Below are positions 8,553-17,054 of a stretch of DNA of 64,000 nt, one piece after another. The position numbers and the translations under genes were made by a program. The first letter of the stretch is position 1; each line of letters begins with the position of its first letter. This DNA is from Spirochaetales bacterium. GTDB lineage: Bacteria; Spirochaetota; Spirochaetia; SZUA-6; RPPD01. The notes under the pieces were generated by a model that saw only the letters and a list, made by a program, of their open reading frames with translations, was not told the DNA's origin and did not search any database. Where the stretch lies: contig JAFGJO010000034.1 of NCBI GenBank assembly GCA_016929065.1, forward strand, positions 18,166-82,165. Direction: 5' to 3'.

Positions 8553-9132
8553 TCTGTATATCAAGATAAAGAAGGATATAAAAAAAGAACTTTCACCCCG
8601 CCGCTACAAACACAGCGTAGAGACGGCAAAACTTGCACAAGCCTTGTGTTTGAAGTATACTGTCGCATCGGAAAAGGGGCTTGTCGCAGGAATCGCGCAT
8701 GATATTGCCCGTGAATACAGCGATGATCAGCTTGTTTCGATTGTTCAGGAACAGAATTTATGTGATTCGGAGTGGGGATTACGTCACCCGAAAGTGCTTC
8801 ATGGAATCGTCGGAGCGTATATTGTAGAATCCCGGTATGGTATTGGGGATCCAGACATTCTTGACGCAATTCGCCAGCATGTTGCCGGCGCTGAAAATAT
8901 GGGAATGCTTGCAAAAATTCTCTTTGTGGCTGATTTTTGTGAACCTTCAAGAAAGTATCTGGAAGAGATGCACCGGCGGGAACTGTTACAACAACCGCTT
9001 GATATGATGCTTTTTCGTGTTTATGGAGAAATATTTGCATTTCTTGAAATCGAAAAAAAACCAATTGCACCAATTTCATACGAAATATATGACAAACTGC
9101 GCAGAAAGGTAGCCATGGATGAAAAGGAATGA
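8521..9132 (+). CDS. yqeK: HD-domain hydrolase, YqeK family
   Basis: A 203-residue HD-superfamily protein. The metal-binding residues are visible: RYKHSVETAKLA (His), GIAHDIARE (HD) and a later HVAG / DFCEPSR region. YqeK proteins next to nadD are known symmetrical Ap4A hydrolases. The only plausible start is TTG at 8521, inside the end of nadD, with GGAG 12 nt upstream. It overlaps the LCP-like gene by 14 nt. Confidence 0.88.
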   Translation: MKKKNSTDLHDLYIKIKKDIKKELSPRRYKHSVETAKLAQALCLKYTVASEKGLVAGIAHDIAREYSDDQLVSIVQEQNLCDSEWGLRHPKVLHGIVGAYIVESRYGIGDPDILDAIRQHVAGAENMGMLAKILFVADFCEPSRKYLEEMHRRELLQQPLDMMLFRVYGEIFAFLEIEKKPIAPISYEIYDKLRRKVAMDEKE

Positions 9133-10309
9133 AAAATCATTTGTCAGTATTATCCTGCTGGGGATAATTGTCTGTATCGCCGTTGGTTCGATTACCCTTG
9201 TACTTTTTGTATTTCGTTCTGACCGTGTCGTGGATCTTGTTGAAAAGAATTCGATTATCAGCGTTTTGTTTACGGTCGGTGAAAAAGACCATCTCGACAT
9301 GATGGAGCTGTATTTGTATAATCCGGCAACAAAGAAAAGTGCCCTGTTTCATCTGCCCGCAAATTTATGGACAATGATCGAACCATTGAACCGGTATGAT
9401 ATCCTTGAAGTGATGTACAATCAGTCTGATTTCCGCCCGTTGATGCAGAAGGTGGAAAAGTTGACGTCGGTAAAAGTTGATTTTTTTATCGATATTGATT
9501 TCCGGGAAATGGAACAGATAGTAGACCTGCTCGGCGGACTGGAGGTATTTATTCCAAATCCTGTTGATACCGAAGTCAATGGCGAGCGGATTCTTCTTGA
9601 AGCCGGGAGTGTGATTGTTGACGGAGAGAAAATAAAGGAACTGTTAAAAGTTGAGCTTCCCGATGATACTGATCTGGAAACCGCTGAAAGGAAACAACAG
9701 ATTGTGCGGGCGATTCTGCAGCGGATAATTGATTATAAAGATTCAGGTTTATTGTTCAAGCCGGAAGCATTTCATGTTTTTATGCAGAATATACAAACAG
9801 ATTTGTCGGAAGCAGAGGTGAAATCACTGCTCCATGAATATGAAACGGTAATCCTCGATCATCTTATTTCAAATCGTGTCCATGGAACCACAATATCACA
9901 TGAATCTAGAGGGATGATTTTTTCACCGAATGATCAGGGAGATTACCTGAGGCTGACGGTGAAAAAGACCATAGAATACATGGCCGGAACCGGTGAGATC
10001 CGCCCGGAAGATCTGATCGTAAAACTGGATGTGCTCAATGGGACAGAGACGTCCCGGCTGGCAGCAAAAGCCGCCAATATATACAAAAAGTATGGGTATG
10101 AAATACTGACCGTGGCAAATGCCGATGTACAAAATGCGGAAAAAACGGTTATTATTGCGAACAACGGGAATGAAAAAATAGCAAAGGAAATTGGCACTAT
10201 TATTCGGTGCCGAAATGTCCAGCCGCCGAAGCCGGATACGGTGCGAAAAAGCCGTGCAGATTATACTATAATTTTGGGGAATGATTTTGATGGCCAATAT
10301 TGTAAATAA
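9119..10309 (+). CDS. LCP (LytR-CpsA-Psr) family protein with C-terminal LytR_C domain
   Basis: A 396-residue membrane protein with one transmembrane segment near residues 9-31. Next comes an LCP-like domain (LTSVKVDFFIDIDFREMEQIVDLLGGLEVFIPN is the typical ...VDALGGV region), and a LytR_C domain fills about residues 298-392 (DLIVKLDVLNGTETSRLAAKAANIYKKYGY). LCP enzymes move undecaprenyl-linked glycopolymers onto peptidoglycan. Here the SIPRD-type catalytic loop reads HLPAN, so the Arg/Asp pair expected for pyrophosphate binding is missing. The protein may bind rather than transfer glycans. It overlaps yqeK and rsfS. Confidence 0.8.
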   Translation: MKRNEKSFVSIILLGIIVCIAVGSITLVLFVFRSDRVVDLVEKNSIISVLFTVGEKDHLDMMELYLYNPATKKSALFHLPANLWTMIEPLNRYDILEVMYNQSDFRPLMQKVEKLTSVKVDFFIDIDFREMEQIVDLLGGLEVFIPNPVDTEVNGERILLEAGSVIVDGEKIKELLKVELPDDTDLETAERKQQIVRAILQRIIDYKDSGLLFKPEAFHVFMQNIQTDLSEAEVKSLLHEYETVILDHLISNRVHGTTISHESRGMIFSPNDQGDYLRLTVKKTIEYMAGTGEIRPEDLIVKLDVLNGTETSRLAAKAANIYKKYGYEILTVANADVQNAEKTVIIANNGNEKIAKEIGTIIRCRNVQPPKPDTVRKSRADYTIILGNDFDGQYCK

Positions 10310-10667
10310 ACTGACGCATCCTGAAATTGTCACTGCTGTTGCAGCACTCCTCGATGATCATAAAGGTGAAGATACAAAAATCCTGTATATAGGCGGCCAG
10401 AGTTCATATACGGATTATTTTATCATCACAACTGCCCACAGCTCGGTTCACCTGAAAAGCCTTACTGAACGTATTGCAGCATTTCTCCGGAAAAGCGATC
10501 ATGCGATACTGTATCATTCGAAAGCAAAGGACGACAGCGGCTGGCTTTTACTGGATTGCGGCAATTTTATTGTTCATGTAATGGATAAAGAGAAACGAAT
10601 TTTCTATGAACTGGAAAAGCTGTGTTATCCTGGTCCGGAAATACCTTATTCGTCGAAATCTTCGTAA
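10290..10667 (+). CDS. rsfS: Ribosomal silencing factor RsfS
   Basis: RsfS binds bL14 on the 50S subunit and blocks subunit joining in starvation. The family core is clear: DTKILYIGGQSSYTDYFIITTAHSSVHLKSL and DSGWLLLDCGNFIVHVM. I choose ATG 10290 because a GGGGA lies 9 nt upstream; ATG 10281 is too close to it. It is the last gene of the rplU operon, and its 3' end overlaps that of the acidic protein on the other strand by 22 nt. Confidence 0.93.
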   Translation: MANIVNKLTHPEIVTAVAALLDDHKGEDTKILYIGGQSSYTDYFIITTAHSSVHLKSLTERIAAFLRKSDHAILYHSKAKDDSGWLLLDCGNFIVHVMDKEKRIFYELEKLCYPGPEIPYSSKSS

Positions 10668-11014
10668 TCCAGATCATCTTCCTCGACGTCGTAATCATCA
10701 TCGTCGAGGTATTCTTCTTCATCATCGTCAAAATCGTCGACTAAGTCATCTTCTTCTTCGTCGTCTTCAAGATCTTCTTCTATGTCATCTTCTTCGAAGT
10801 CATCATCTTCGTCCAGGTCTTCGTAATCGTCATCTTCCTCATCTTCGTCGAAATCATCATAATCATCAAAGTCGTTGTCATAGTATTCGTCTTCTTCTTC
10901 TGCTGCTTCTTCTGCTTCCTCTTCCTCTTCTTCATAATTTTCGATATCTTCGTCCATCATGAAAAACGCAGGTTCCTTGAGGTCGTCAAGAATGCTTCTC
11001 TTGCGTGCAAACAT
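10646..11014 (-). CDS. Extremely acidic low-complexity protein
   Basis: A 122-residue protein of no recognised family. After a short basic/hydrophobic head (MFARKRSILDDLKEPAFFMM) it is almost pure Asp/Glu broken by Tyr and Phe: I count 78 acidic residues of 122. A GGGGGGA 12 nt before the ATG supports translation. The complementary strand gives only an Arg/His/Leu-rich frame, which is an antisense artefact. It could be a nucleic-acid mimic, a chaperone-like counter-ion for a basic partner, or a metal-binding protein; none of these is shown. It lies downstream of cheX on the same strand and converges on rsfS. Confidence 0.75.
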   Translation of the reverse strand: MFARKRSILDDLKEPAFFMMDEDIENYEEEEEEAEEAAEEEDEYYDNDFDDYDDFDEDEEDDDYEDLDEDDDFEEDDIEEDLEDDEEEDDLVDDFDDDEEEYLDDDDYDVEEDDLDYEDFDE

Positions 11015-11105
11015 GGCTTTTTTTATCCCCCCGCAAAAATTGTTTCCGTAGAGTGTATTCTTACATTCACAACTCTAAGCCGATCATTATAAACTTGTCA
11101 ACTGT

Positions 11106-11612
11106 TTATTCGGTTTTTTTTTTCATATTTTTAATTTCTACATGAAGGATGATATCACCGAAAGTTCCGTTAATAATAAGTCCGAATCGATGCTCTGCAG
11201 CGTACAATTCAGACTGAAGCGCATTCCCTGAGAATACTGTTGGAGGGGTAATATTGCAGTCGAGATCGATCTCTGTAAGGTACATAATAGCCCTTCCTGC
11301 AACCTGGTTTGTAATTTCTCCCAGAGTGGAGCGGGCAAGGGTCTCAATGCTCTTGGGATCGGCTTTGATGCCCTGTGCTGAATACAAATCACGGCTGAGG
11401 GAAATCACCGCTTCATGACTGCATCCGAGAAACAAGTTTCCCTGGATGTCGCTTGTCAGTCCGACGGTGGCGATGACCTGGAGATTCTTGAGGATGGCAT
11501 CCGAGGGAACAAGTGCAGTAATTGTCAGTTTGTTTTCGGTGAAAATGTCTGTACATGCTGTTTCAAACCGGTTTTGAAGGGCGGTGTTTATATCTGTATT
11601 CGTTGTGTTCAC
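11106..11612 (-). CDS. cheX: CheX-like chemotaxis phosphatase domain protein
   Basis: A 168-residue CheX-fold protein. The family phosphatase motif E-x2-N appears in LGEITNQVAGRA (about residues 93-104), preceded by a strand/helix pattern with NLFLGCSHEAVISLSRDL. CheX dephosphorylates CheY-P in spirochaetes and some other bacteria. No other chemotaxis genes adjoin it, so it may serve a distant chemotaxis system or a different response regulator. The start is GTG with GAGG 4 nt upstream. The downstream neighbour is the acidic protein gene. Confidence 0.8.
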   Translation of the reverse strand: MNTTNTDINTALQNRFETACTDIFTENKLTITALVPSDAILKNLQVIATVGLTSDIQGNLFLGCSHEAVISLSRDLYSAQGIKADPKSIETLARSTLGEITNQVAGRAIMYLTEIDLDCNITPPTVFSGNALQSELYAAEHRFGLIINGTFGDIILHVEIKNMKKKTE

Positions 11613-11713
11613 AGAACCTCATTATTTTGGAGAATATGGAAAAGGAATTACATCCTGTATCTAAAAAATATACGGTACGGAAATCTGTTTGTCAAATTAT
11701 ACCGAACCTTCAC

Positions 11714-11742
11714 TTGCAATAGCGAACAAGTTTCTTTATCAT
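11714..11742 (+). promoter_or_regulatory. Promoter of the nadC-nadA-nadB-ispE operon, probably leaderless
   Basis: TTGCAA (11714-11719), 17 bp, TATCAT (11737-11742). The -10 box ends only 9 nt before the nadC ATG, which has no Shine-Dalgarno sequence, so transcription should begin at or within a few bases of the start codon. Confidence 0.6.
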
Positions 11743-11751
11743 ACGGGCTAT

Positions 11752-12588
11752 ATGGATGATAATTATAAAACACTCATTACGCTGGCGTTGCAGGAAGATT
11801 TTGATGAAATTGGTGATGTCACCTCAGAGTCAATTTTTACCGATGAAACAGCACATGCACAGCTGCTGAGTAAAAGTGAAGGGATTCTGGCGGGAAAATC
11901 AATATTCTGCGAGGTTTTTCACACAATTGATGACCATCTTGACATCGAATTCCTGAAACAGGACGGGGACAGGCTCGGCAGGACGGAGTGTATTGCCCAT
12001 GTCCGCGGAAAAGCATTATCCATTCTAAAAGGAGAACGGACAGCACTCAACTTTATCAGTTTTATGTCGGGAGTTGCCACTGCGGCGGGAACTTGTGCAG
12101 CAGAGGCACGTCATTACGGCAACACAATCGTCCTTGATACAAGAAAAACCCTGCCCGGATACCGGGCACTTTCCAAATATGCTGTGAAAACAGGGGGCGC
12201 ACAAAATCACCGGCAGGGACTGTATGACATGGTGATGATCAAGGACAACCATGTTGATGCTGCGGGTTCTATCAAAAATGCAGTTGAAAAAGTCCGGAAT
12301 AAATGGGGAGAGCGTTTCAAAATTGAAGTTGAATGCAGGACCCTTGCAGATGTCCGACAAGCGCTGGAACTTGGTGTCGATATTATCATGCTCGACAATA
12401 TGAACAAGGAACAGATACTGGAGGCTATAGGGCTCGCGAAAAACAGGGTATTGCTCGAAGTGTCCGGCGGGATTACCCTGGAGGAAATAAAAGAAATTGT
12501 TCCGTTGGGAATTGACTATATCTCGATTGGGCGGATCACTCATTCCGCCCCGGCATTTGATTTTTCATTAAAAATTGTACTGGAGTAA
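11752..12588 (+). CDS. nadC: Nicotinate-nucleotide pyrophosphorylase (quinolinate phosphoribosyltransferase)
   Basis: NadC converts quinolinate and PRPP to nicotinate mononucleotide, CO2 and PPi. Active-site regions are present: ERTALNFI, DTRKTLPGYRALSKYAVKTGGAQNHRQGL, MIKDNH, IEVECRT, IMLDNM and EVSGGI. With the ATG at 11752 the protein has 278 residues, the usual length. The frame is open upstream to 11689, but that part would overlap the promoter. First gene of the NAD operon; nadA starts 5 nt after its stop. Confidence 0.96.
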   Translation: MDDNYKTLITLALQEDFDEIGDVTSESIFTDETAHAQLLSKSEGILAGKSIFCEVFHTIDDHLDIEFLKQDGDRLGRTECIAHVRGKALSILKGERTALNFISFMSGVATAAGTCAAEARHYGNTIVLDTRKTLPGYRALSKYAVKTGGAQNHRQGLYDMVMIKDNHVDAAGSIKNAVEKVRNKWGERFKIEVECRTLADVRQALELGVDIIMLDNMNKEQILEAIGLAKNRVLLEVSGGITLEEIKEIVPLGIDYISIGRITHSAPAFDFSLKIVLE

Positions 12589-12593
12589 CTGCC

Positions 12594-13664
12594 ATGGAAT
12601 ACAGGGAAGAAATCGTAAAACTCAAAGAGCAGCTTGGTGATGATGCGGTCATCCTGGCCCATTACTATCAGAAGGATGAAGTCTGTCAGTACGCAGACAT
12701 CATCGGTGATTCCTATGCACTTGCAGTCGCTGCTTCAAAATCAACGGCAAAGTATATTGTTTTTTGCGGGGTCTATTTTATGGCCGAAAGCGCCGCCATA
12801 CTGGCGAACCCTGATCAGCGCGTCCTTATTCCTGACCGGGAGGCAGGATGTCCGCTGGCCGACATGGCCAATGCCGCAGATTTTGAAAAGTATTATGCAT
12901 ATTGCAGCTCGCTGGCAAAATCACCACTGATTTCGATTGTCTATGTCAATTCAAGCAGCTCCCTGAAAGCCGCTGTCGGGAAACTGGGCGGACTCACCTG
13001 TACCTCTTCAAATGCACAATTTTTGGTCGAACGGGTCATGGCAGAAGGCAAGAGGGTTTTTTTTCTTCCTGATTTCAACCTGGGAATTAATACCGCCCGC
13101 AGAATGGAACTGAAAAATACGGTGATCGGTACCATACATCGAAAAGCCGATCCGGAGAACACTTCTTCTGATACAAAACTTTTTTTATGGAAAGGTTTTT
13201 GTAACGTCCATGCCCGCTTTTCACCAATGGATATCAGGAAAGCAAAAGTCAATTATCCGTATGCGAAAATACTGGTGCATCCGGAATGCGATGAAGCTGT
13301 TGTTGCAGAATCAGATTTTGCCGGCTCAACCTCACAGATTATAAAGGAAGTTGAACAATCTCCGGCCGGGACGACATTGTTTGTCGGAACCGAGCTGAAC
13401 CTGGTCAACAGGCTTGCGAGAGAGACACGGCATGCTGCGGTGTTTCCGCTGCGGGAATCGGGGTGCGTCAATATGAACAAGATCACTCTTGAAAAACTGT
13501 ATCAAACCTTGCAGAGTCTCCTTACAGGGAGTTCAGAATATGAAGTTGGTATCGATGAGACTGAAAAACAGGATGCAAAACGGGCTTTGGCCGGCATGAT
13601 CGGCCTGGTTGAACAAAAGAAAGGGGAGGAGCATGCCTCGACACGGAAAACGGAAAGAATTTGA
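12594..13664 (+). CDS. nadA: Quinolinate synthase
   Basis: NadA condenses iminoaspartate with dihydroxyacetone phosphate to form quinolinate on a [4Fe-4S] cluster. Recognisable family segments are ILAHYYQKDEVCQYADIIGDS, the first cluster cysteine in IVFCGVYFMAESAAIL, CTSSNA, HPECDEAVV (second cysteine) and ESGCVNMNKITLEKL (third cysteine). It has 356 residues. Its 3' end overlaps nadB by 32 nt. Confidence 0.96.
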   Translation: MEYREEIVKLKEQLGDDAVILAHYYQKDEVCQYADIIGDSYALAVAASKSTAKYIVFCGVYFMAESAAILANPDQRVLIPDREAGCPLADMANAADFEKYYAYCSSLAKSPLISIVYVNSSSSLKAAVGKLGGLTCTSSNAQFLVERVMAEGKRVFFLPDFNLGINTARRMELKNTVIGTIHRKADPENTSSDTKLFLWKGFCNVHARFSPMDIRKAKVNYPYAKILVHPECDEAVVAESDFAGSTSQIIKEVEQSPAGTTLFVGTELNLVNRLARETRHAAVFPLRESGCVNMNKITLEKLYQTLQSLLTGSSEYEVGIDETEKQDAKRALAGMIGLVEQKKGEEHASTRKTERI

Positions 13665-15213
13665 TATTCTGATAATCGGAACGGGAATATCCGGCCTCAC
13701 TGCGGCATACTGGCTTTCGGAAGCGGGATACGAAGTCGCCGTGATTTCAAAAGATGCAAATCTTTCTGAATGCAATACACAATATGCGCAGGGCGGCATT
13801 GTATTCAAACATGAACATGATTCACCTGGCCTGCTTCAAAAAGACATTATTGCAGCTGGATGTGCAATCAATTTTGACAATGCCGTGAAGGCCGTGGCCG
13901 AAGAGGGCCCCGCACTGGTACAAGACTTTTTGATTGACAGGGTTTCGGTTCCCTTTTGCCGGGATAATGAAAATAATCTTGAGTTTACCCAGGAAGGCGC
14001 ACATTCTGTACGAAGAATCATTCATGTCAAGGACAAGACCGGAGCGGCGATTGAAAAAAGTCTGCTGGATGCGACATTGAATAAAAAACATATCACCTTC
14101 TTTCCTGCACATACGGCGGTAGAATTGATTACCAGCAGCCATAATTCCATGAATCCGCAGGACAGGTATCAAAAAACCAGAGTAATCGGTGCATATGTAT
14201 TGAATGCAAAAACAGAATCGGTTGATGTGTTTATTGCCGGTGCAGTGGTGCTCGCCACCGGCGGTGTCGGCCACCTGTTTCTGCACACCTCAAACACGGT
14301 GGGTGCGACCGGTGACGGGGTTGCCATGGCATGCCGTATCGGAGCAGAGATAATCAATGCAGAATATATCCAGTTTCATCCGACCATTTTGTATCATCGT
14401 GATGTCAAACGGTTTTTGATTACCGAGGCTCTAAGAGGCGAGGGCGCGCGCCTCAAAAACCGGGATAACGAGTTTTTCATGAGAAAATACCATGGGAAGC
14501 TTGCGGATCTCGCGCCGAGGGACGAAGTATCGCGAGCAATTTTCTATGAAATGGAAAAAACTGATTCAGAATATGTACTCCTGGATACGCAGGAAATCAA
14601 AAGCCTGAGTCTGCATGAACGGTTCCCGGCAATTTATGCGCAATGCAAAGAGCTTGGAATAGATATAGAGAAAGAGCCTGTTCCGGTTGTCCCGGCAGCG
14701 CATTATTTTTGCGGCGGAATCAAGGTGGATTTATGCGGCAGAACAAACATCAGCGGATTATTCGCTGTCGGTGAAAATTCCTGTACCGGTGTCCACGGGG
14801 CAAACCGTCTGGCATCGGTCTCATTACTGGAAGGATTATTGTGGGGCAAAAAAACTGCTTTGGCAATTTCGGATGCCATTCAGCCTGTCAGCCAAAAACT
14901 GATAAAAAATATTCCGGAATGGATTTTTCCGCTGAATGAGGAAGTATTTGATCCGGTGCTGATTTTGCAGGATATGGTGAATGTCAGGACAACAATGTGG
15001 AATTATGCCGGGATTGTCCGCAATAAAAACAGGCTTTCCCGTGCATTGGCAGACTTGAACTATCTGAGCCACAGGATTGAAAAATTTTACAAACAGGCAA
15101 AAATCACCCGCAGGATTATCGAATTGAGAAATGCAGTCCTGACCTCACTGCTGATTGTCCGCGCTGCATCGGCAAACAAGACTTCCTGCGGCTGTCATTT
15201 TATCGAGGAATAA
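13633..15213 (+). CDS. nadB: L-aspartate oxidase
   Basis: NadB oxidises L-aspartate to iminoaspartate using FAD, supplying NadA. The N-terminal dinucleotide-binding motif IIGTGISGLTAAYWLSEAGYEVAVISK is followed by flavin-contact and active-site stretches typical of the succinate dehydrogenase flavoprotein family: NTQYAQGGI, TGGVGHLF, EFIQFHPT-like AEYIQFHPTIL, EALRGEGA, and GENSCTGVHGANRLAS. The ATG at 13633 has GGGGAGG just upstream and gives 526 residues. It ends 8 nt before ispE. Confidence 0.96.
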   Translation: MPRHGKRKEFDILIIGTGISGLTAAYWLSEAGYEVAVISKDANLSECNTQYAQGGIVFKHEHDSPGLLQKDIIAAGCAINFDNAVKAVAEEGPALVQDFLIDRVSVPFCRDNENNLEFTQEGAHSVRRIIHVKDKTGAAIEKSLLDATLNKKHITFFPAHTAVELITSSHNSMNPQDRYQKTRVIGAYVLNAKTESVDVFIAGAVVLATGGVGHLFLHTSNTVGATGDGVAMACRIGAEIINAEYIQFHPTILYHRDVKRFLITEALRGEGARLKNRDNEFFMRKYHGKLADLAPRDEVSRAIFYEMEKTDSEYVLLDTQEIKSLSLHERFPAIYAQCKELGIDIEKEPVPVVPAAHYFCGGIKVDLCGRTNISGLFAVGENSCTGVHGANRLASVSLLEGLLWGKKTALAISDAIQPVSQKLIKNIPEWIFPLNEEVFDPVLILQDMVNVRTTMWNYAGIVRNKNRLSRALADLNYLSHRIEKFYKQAKITRRIIELRNAVLTSLLIVRAASANKTSCGCHFIEE

Positions 15214-15221
15214 CAGCTGTC

Positions 15222-16118
15222 ATGACTGCGTTTCATTGTGCACGCATACAATCTCCCGCAAAAGTAAACCTTCATCTGGATATCCTGGGAACCCGGCAGG
15301 ACGGCTTTCATGACATAAGATCATTGTTTGTCATGACCACATTCAGCGACACAATCGAAATCGAAGCACTTGATCAGGGAAGCGGCTTTGAACTGAAAGG
15401 GTTTTTTTCCTGTACGGTTGAAGACAATCTCATAACAAAAGCAGTACGGTTGTTCTGCCGGAATGCGGGAATCAGCTGTGATTTCAGGGTATCTGTTGAA
15501 AAGAGAATTCCGGAAGGGGCAGGACTTGGCGGAGGTTCAAGTAATGCTGCCGCAGTGCTTCGTGTACTCGATAAAATATTTCCTGACGCATTCTCCAAAA
15601 ATGAACTATGCACTATTGCGGCTGAACTTGGCAGTGATGTGCCGTTTTTTTTGTCATCAACATCGGCAATCGTGGAGGGAAGAGGTGAACTTGTTACTCC
15701 CGTATTCCCGCGCGATGATTATCATTTACTGCTTATCCTTCCGGATATTCGTGTCAATACAGCTATGGCATACAAGTGGTTTGATGCAGAAATAAAGGAA
15801 GAAGACAAACAATTATCACTGACCAAGGAGGAAATAAAAAAATGGTATATGAACCCGGATCCGGTGAAGTGGCCGTTTTTTAACACATTTTATCCGGTCA
15901 TAAAAAACCATCATCCGGAATACCGGTTGATAGAGGAATTATGCCGTACTATGAAAGTCAATTTTACCGTGCTTTCCGGCAGCGGTGCGTGTTTTGCAGG
16001 GGTATTCACGGATCAGCATGATGTTGACCTGATGGCACAACATGTGGTTGAAAATGATATGATCTGTTTCGCTGCCAGGCCGCTGGTCTCGATGCCGGAA
16101 ATAGAATTTTTCACATAA
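15222..16118 (+). CDS. ispE: 4-diphosphocytidyl-2-C-methyl-D-erythritol kinase
   Basis: IspE is the GHMP kinase of the MEP isoprenoid pathway. Visible are the substrate-binding SPAKVNLHLDILGTRQDGFH at the N terminus, the ATP-binding glycine loop IPEGAGLGGGSSNAAAVL near residue 100, and the third GHMP motif VLSGSGACFAGVF near the C terminus. Length is 298 residues. It is the last gene of the operon, with GAGG 11 nt before its ATG. Confidence 0.95.
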   Translation: MTAFHCARIQSPAKVNLHLDILGTRQDGFHDIRSLFVMTTFSDTIEIEALDQGSGFELKGFFSCTVEDNLITKAVRLFCRNAGISCDFRVSVEKRIPEGAGLGGGSSNAAAVLRVLDKIFPDAFSKNELCTIAAELGSDVPFFLSSTSAIVEGRGELVTPVFPRDDYHLLLILPDIRVNTAMAYKWFDAEIKEEDKQLSLTKEEIKKWYMNPDPVKWPFFNTFYPVIKNHHPEYRLIEELCRTMKVNFTVLSGSGACFAGVFTDQHDVDLMAQHVVENDMICFAARPLVSMPEIEFFT

Positions 16119-16230
16119 CACGGGCAAATCTTTTCTCTATCTACCACTGGACAAAAACATGAAAAATCAGTATTGTTATCCCGCTTGACAGGGGAATATG
16201 GATAATTTTCCTCCTGGGTTTGTGCAAAAA

Positions 16231-16276
16231 TATAATACTCACTAAAAGCCACCGCAAATACTGGTTGTATTCGCGG
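16231..16276 (+). promoter_or_regulatory. -10 box and leader hairpin upstream of tRNA-Gln
   Basis: A perfect TATAAT lies at 16231-16236; the hexamer 17 bp upstream (TTCCTC) is poor. Between it and the tRNA is a 10-bp hairpin with one mismatch (arms 16252-16261 and 16267-16276, 5-nt loop), 13 nt before the tRNA 5' end, possibly guiding processing. Confidence 0.4.
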
Positions 16277-16289
16277 TAAAATTATTTAC

Positions 16290-16361
16290 TGGGACGTCGG
16301 CAAGCGGTAAGCCACCGGGTTTTGGTTCCGGCATTCGCAGGTTCGAATCCTGCCGTCCCAG
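16290..16361 (+). tRNA. tRNA-Gln (anticodon TTG)
   Basis: A 72-nt cloverleaf: acceptor arms TGGGACG / CGTCCCA, D-arm from GGC to GCC, anticodon stem CCGGG / TCCGG with loop TTTTGGT (anticodon TTG), and T-arm GCAGG-TTCGAAT-CCTGC. The discriminator base is G. The 3' CCA is not encoded. It reads CAA (and CAG by wobble). rplY begins about 50 nt downstream. Confidence 0.95.
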
Positions 16362-16412
16362 CTAGTCAACGGAGAACAAAGAATAAAATTTACCGGAAGG
16401 CAGGGATAAATT

Positions 16413-17051
16413 ATGGATAAAATGACTCTCACAGTAGCAGAGCGGGAAAAAGGAAAAAAAGGCGATACAGGAAGACTGCGCCGGTCAGGAAAAATCCCCG
16501 CGATTGTATATGGAGGTGAAGAGCCCATTGCAATTGCAGTTGATGAAAATGAATTTTCACACAAATTCAGGGTTATATCTGAAAATATCATCATCAGCCT
16601 TGATTTGGGAAAACAAAAGATCGATGTTCTGGTAAAAGACTACCAGGAAGATCTTTTGAAAAACAAGATCATGCATCTGGATTTTTATGCGATCGATAAA
16701 AACCGAACGCTGAAGACTCACGTCCCTCTGCATCTTAATGGAAACGCAGTAGGCCAGAAGGAGGGCGGAATTCTCGAACACCTTCTTCATGAAGTTGAAG
16801 TTGAGTGTCTGCCCGGCAATATTCCTGCGACAATTACTATCGATATTTCAAATCTTGCCATTCACGAGTCAATACATGTGAGCGATCTCCCACCGATGGA
16901 AGGGGTGCGCTTCTGCAATCCTGCAGACCAGGTTATTTGTCACATCATCGTGAAGGCTGTTATTGAAGAAGCTTCCGCAACAGAGGCTGTTGAAGGCGCT
17001 GAAGTGGCTGCAGCTGAAGCTGCGCAGGATAATCAAAAAACCGAGGAGTAA
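16413..17051 (+). CDS. rplY: 50S ribosomal protein bL25 (Ctc family, long form)
   Basis: bL25 binds 5S rRNA. The protein has the N-terminal bL25 domain (REKGKKGDTGRLRRSGKIPAIVYGG) and the C-terminal CTC beta domain (about residues 95-185, VPLHLNGNAVGQKEGGILEHLLHEVEVECLPGNIP). A Glu/Ala-rich tail ends it. At 212 residues it is the long Ctc form also called general stress protein. AGGGA precedes the ATG. The GAGGAG at its 3' end is the likely ribosome site for pth. Confidence 0.94.
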   Translation: MDKMTLTVAEREKGKKGDTGRLRRSGKIPAIVYGGEEPIAIAVDENEFSHKFRVISENIIISLDLGKQKIDVLVKDYQEDLLKNKIMHLDFYAIDKNRTLKTHVPLHLNGNAVGQKEGGILEHLLHEVEVECLPGNIPATITIDISNLAIHESIHVSDLPPMEGVRFCNPADQVICHIIVKAVIEEASATEAVEGAEVAAAEAAQDNQKTEE

Positions 17052-17054
17052 TAT

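Noticed and set aside
10606..10962. Open frame on the plus strand rich in Arg, His and Leu
   Set aside because: It is the antisense image of the GAA/GAT-rich acidic gene; composition is an artefact and no ribosome site precedes it.
16185..16206. TTGACA and GATAAT upstream of tRNA-Gln as a promoter
   Set aside because: They are only 10 bp apart, too close for a sigma-70 type promoter.
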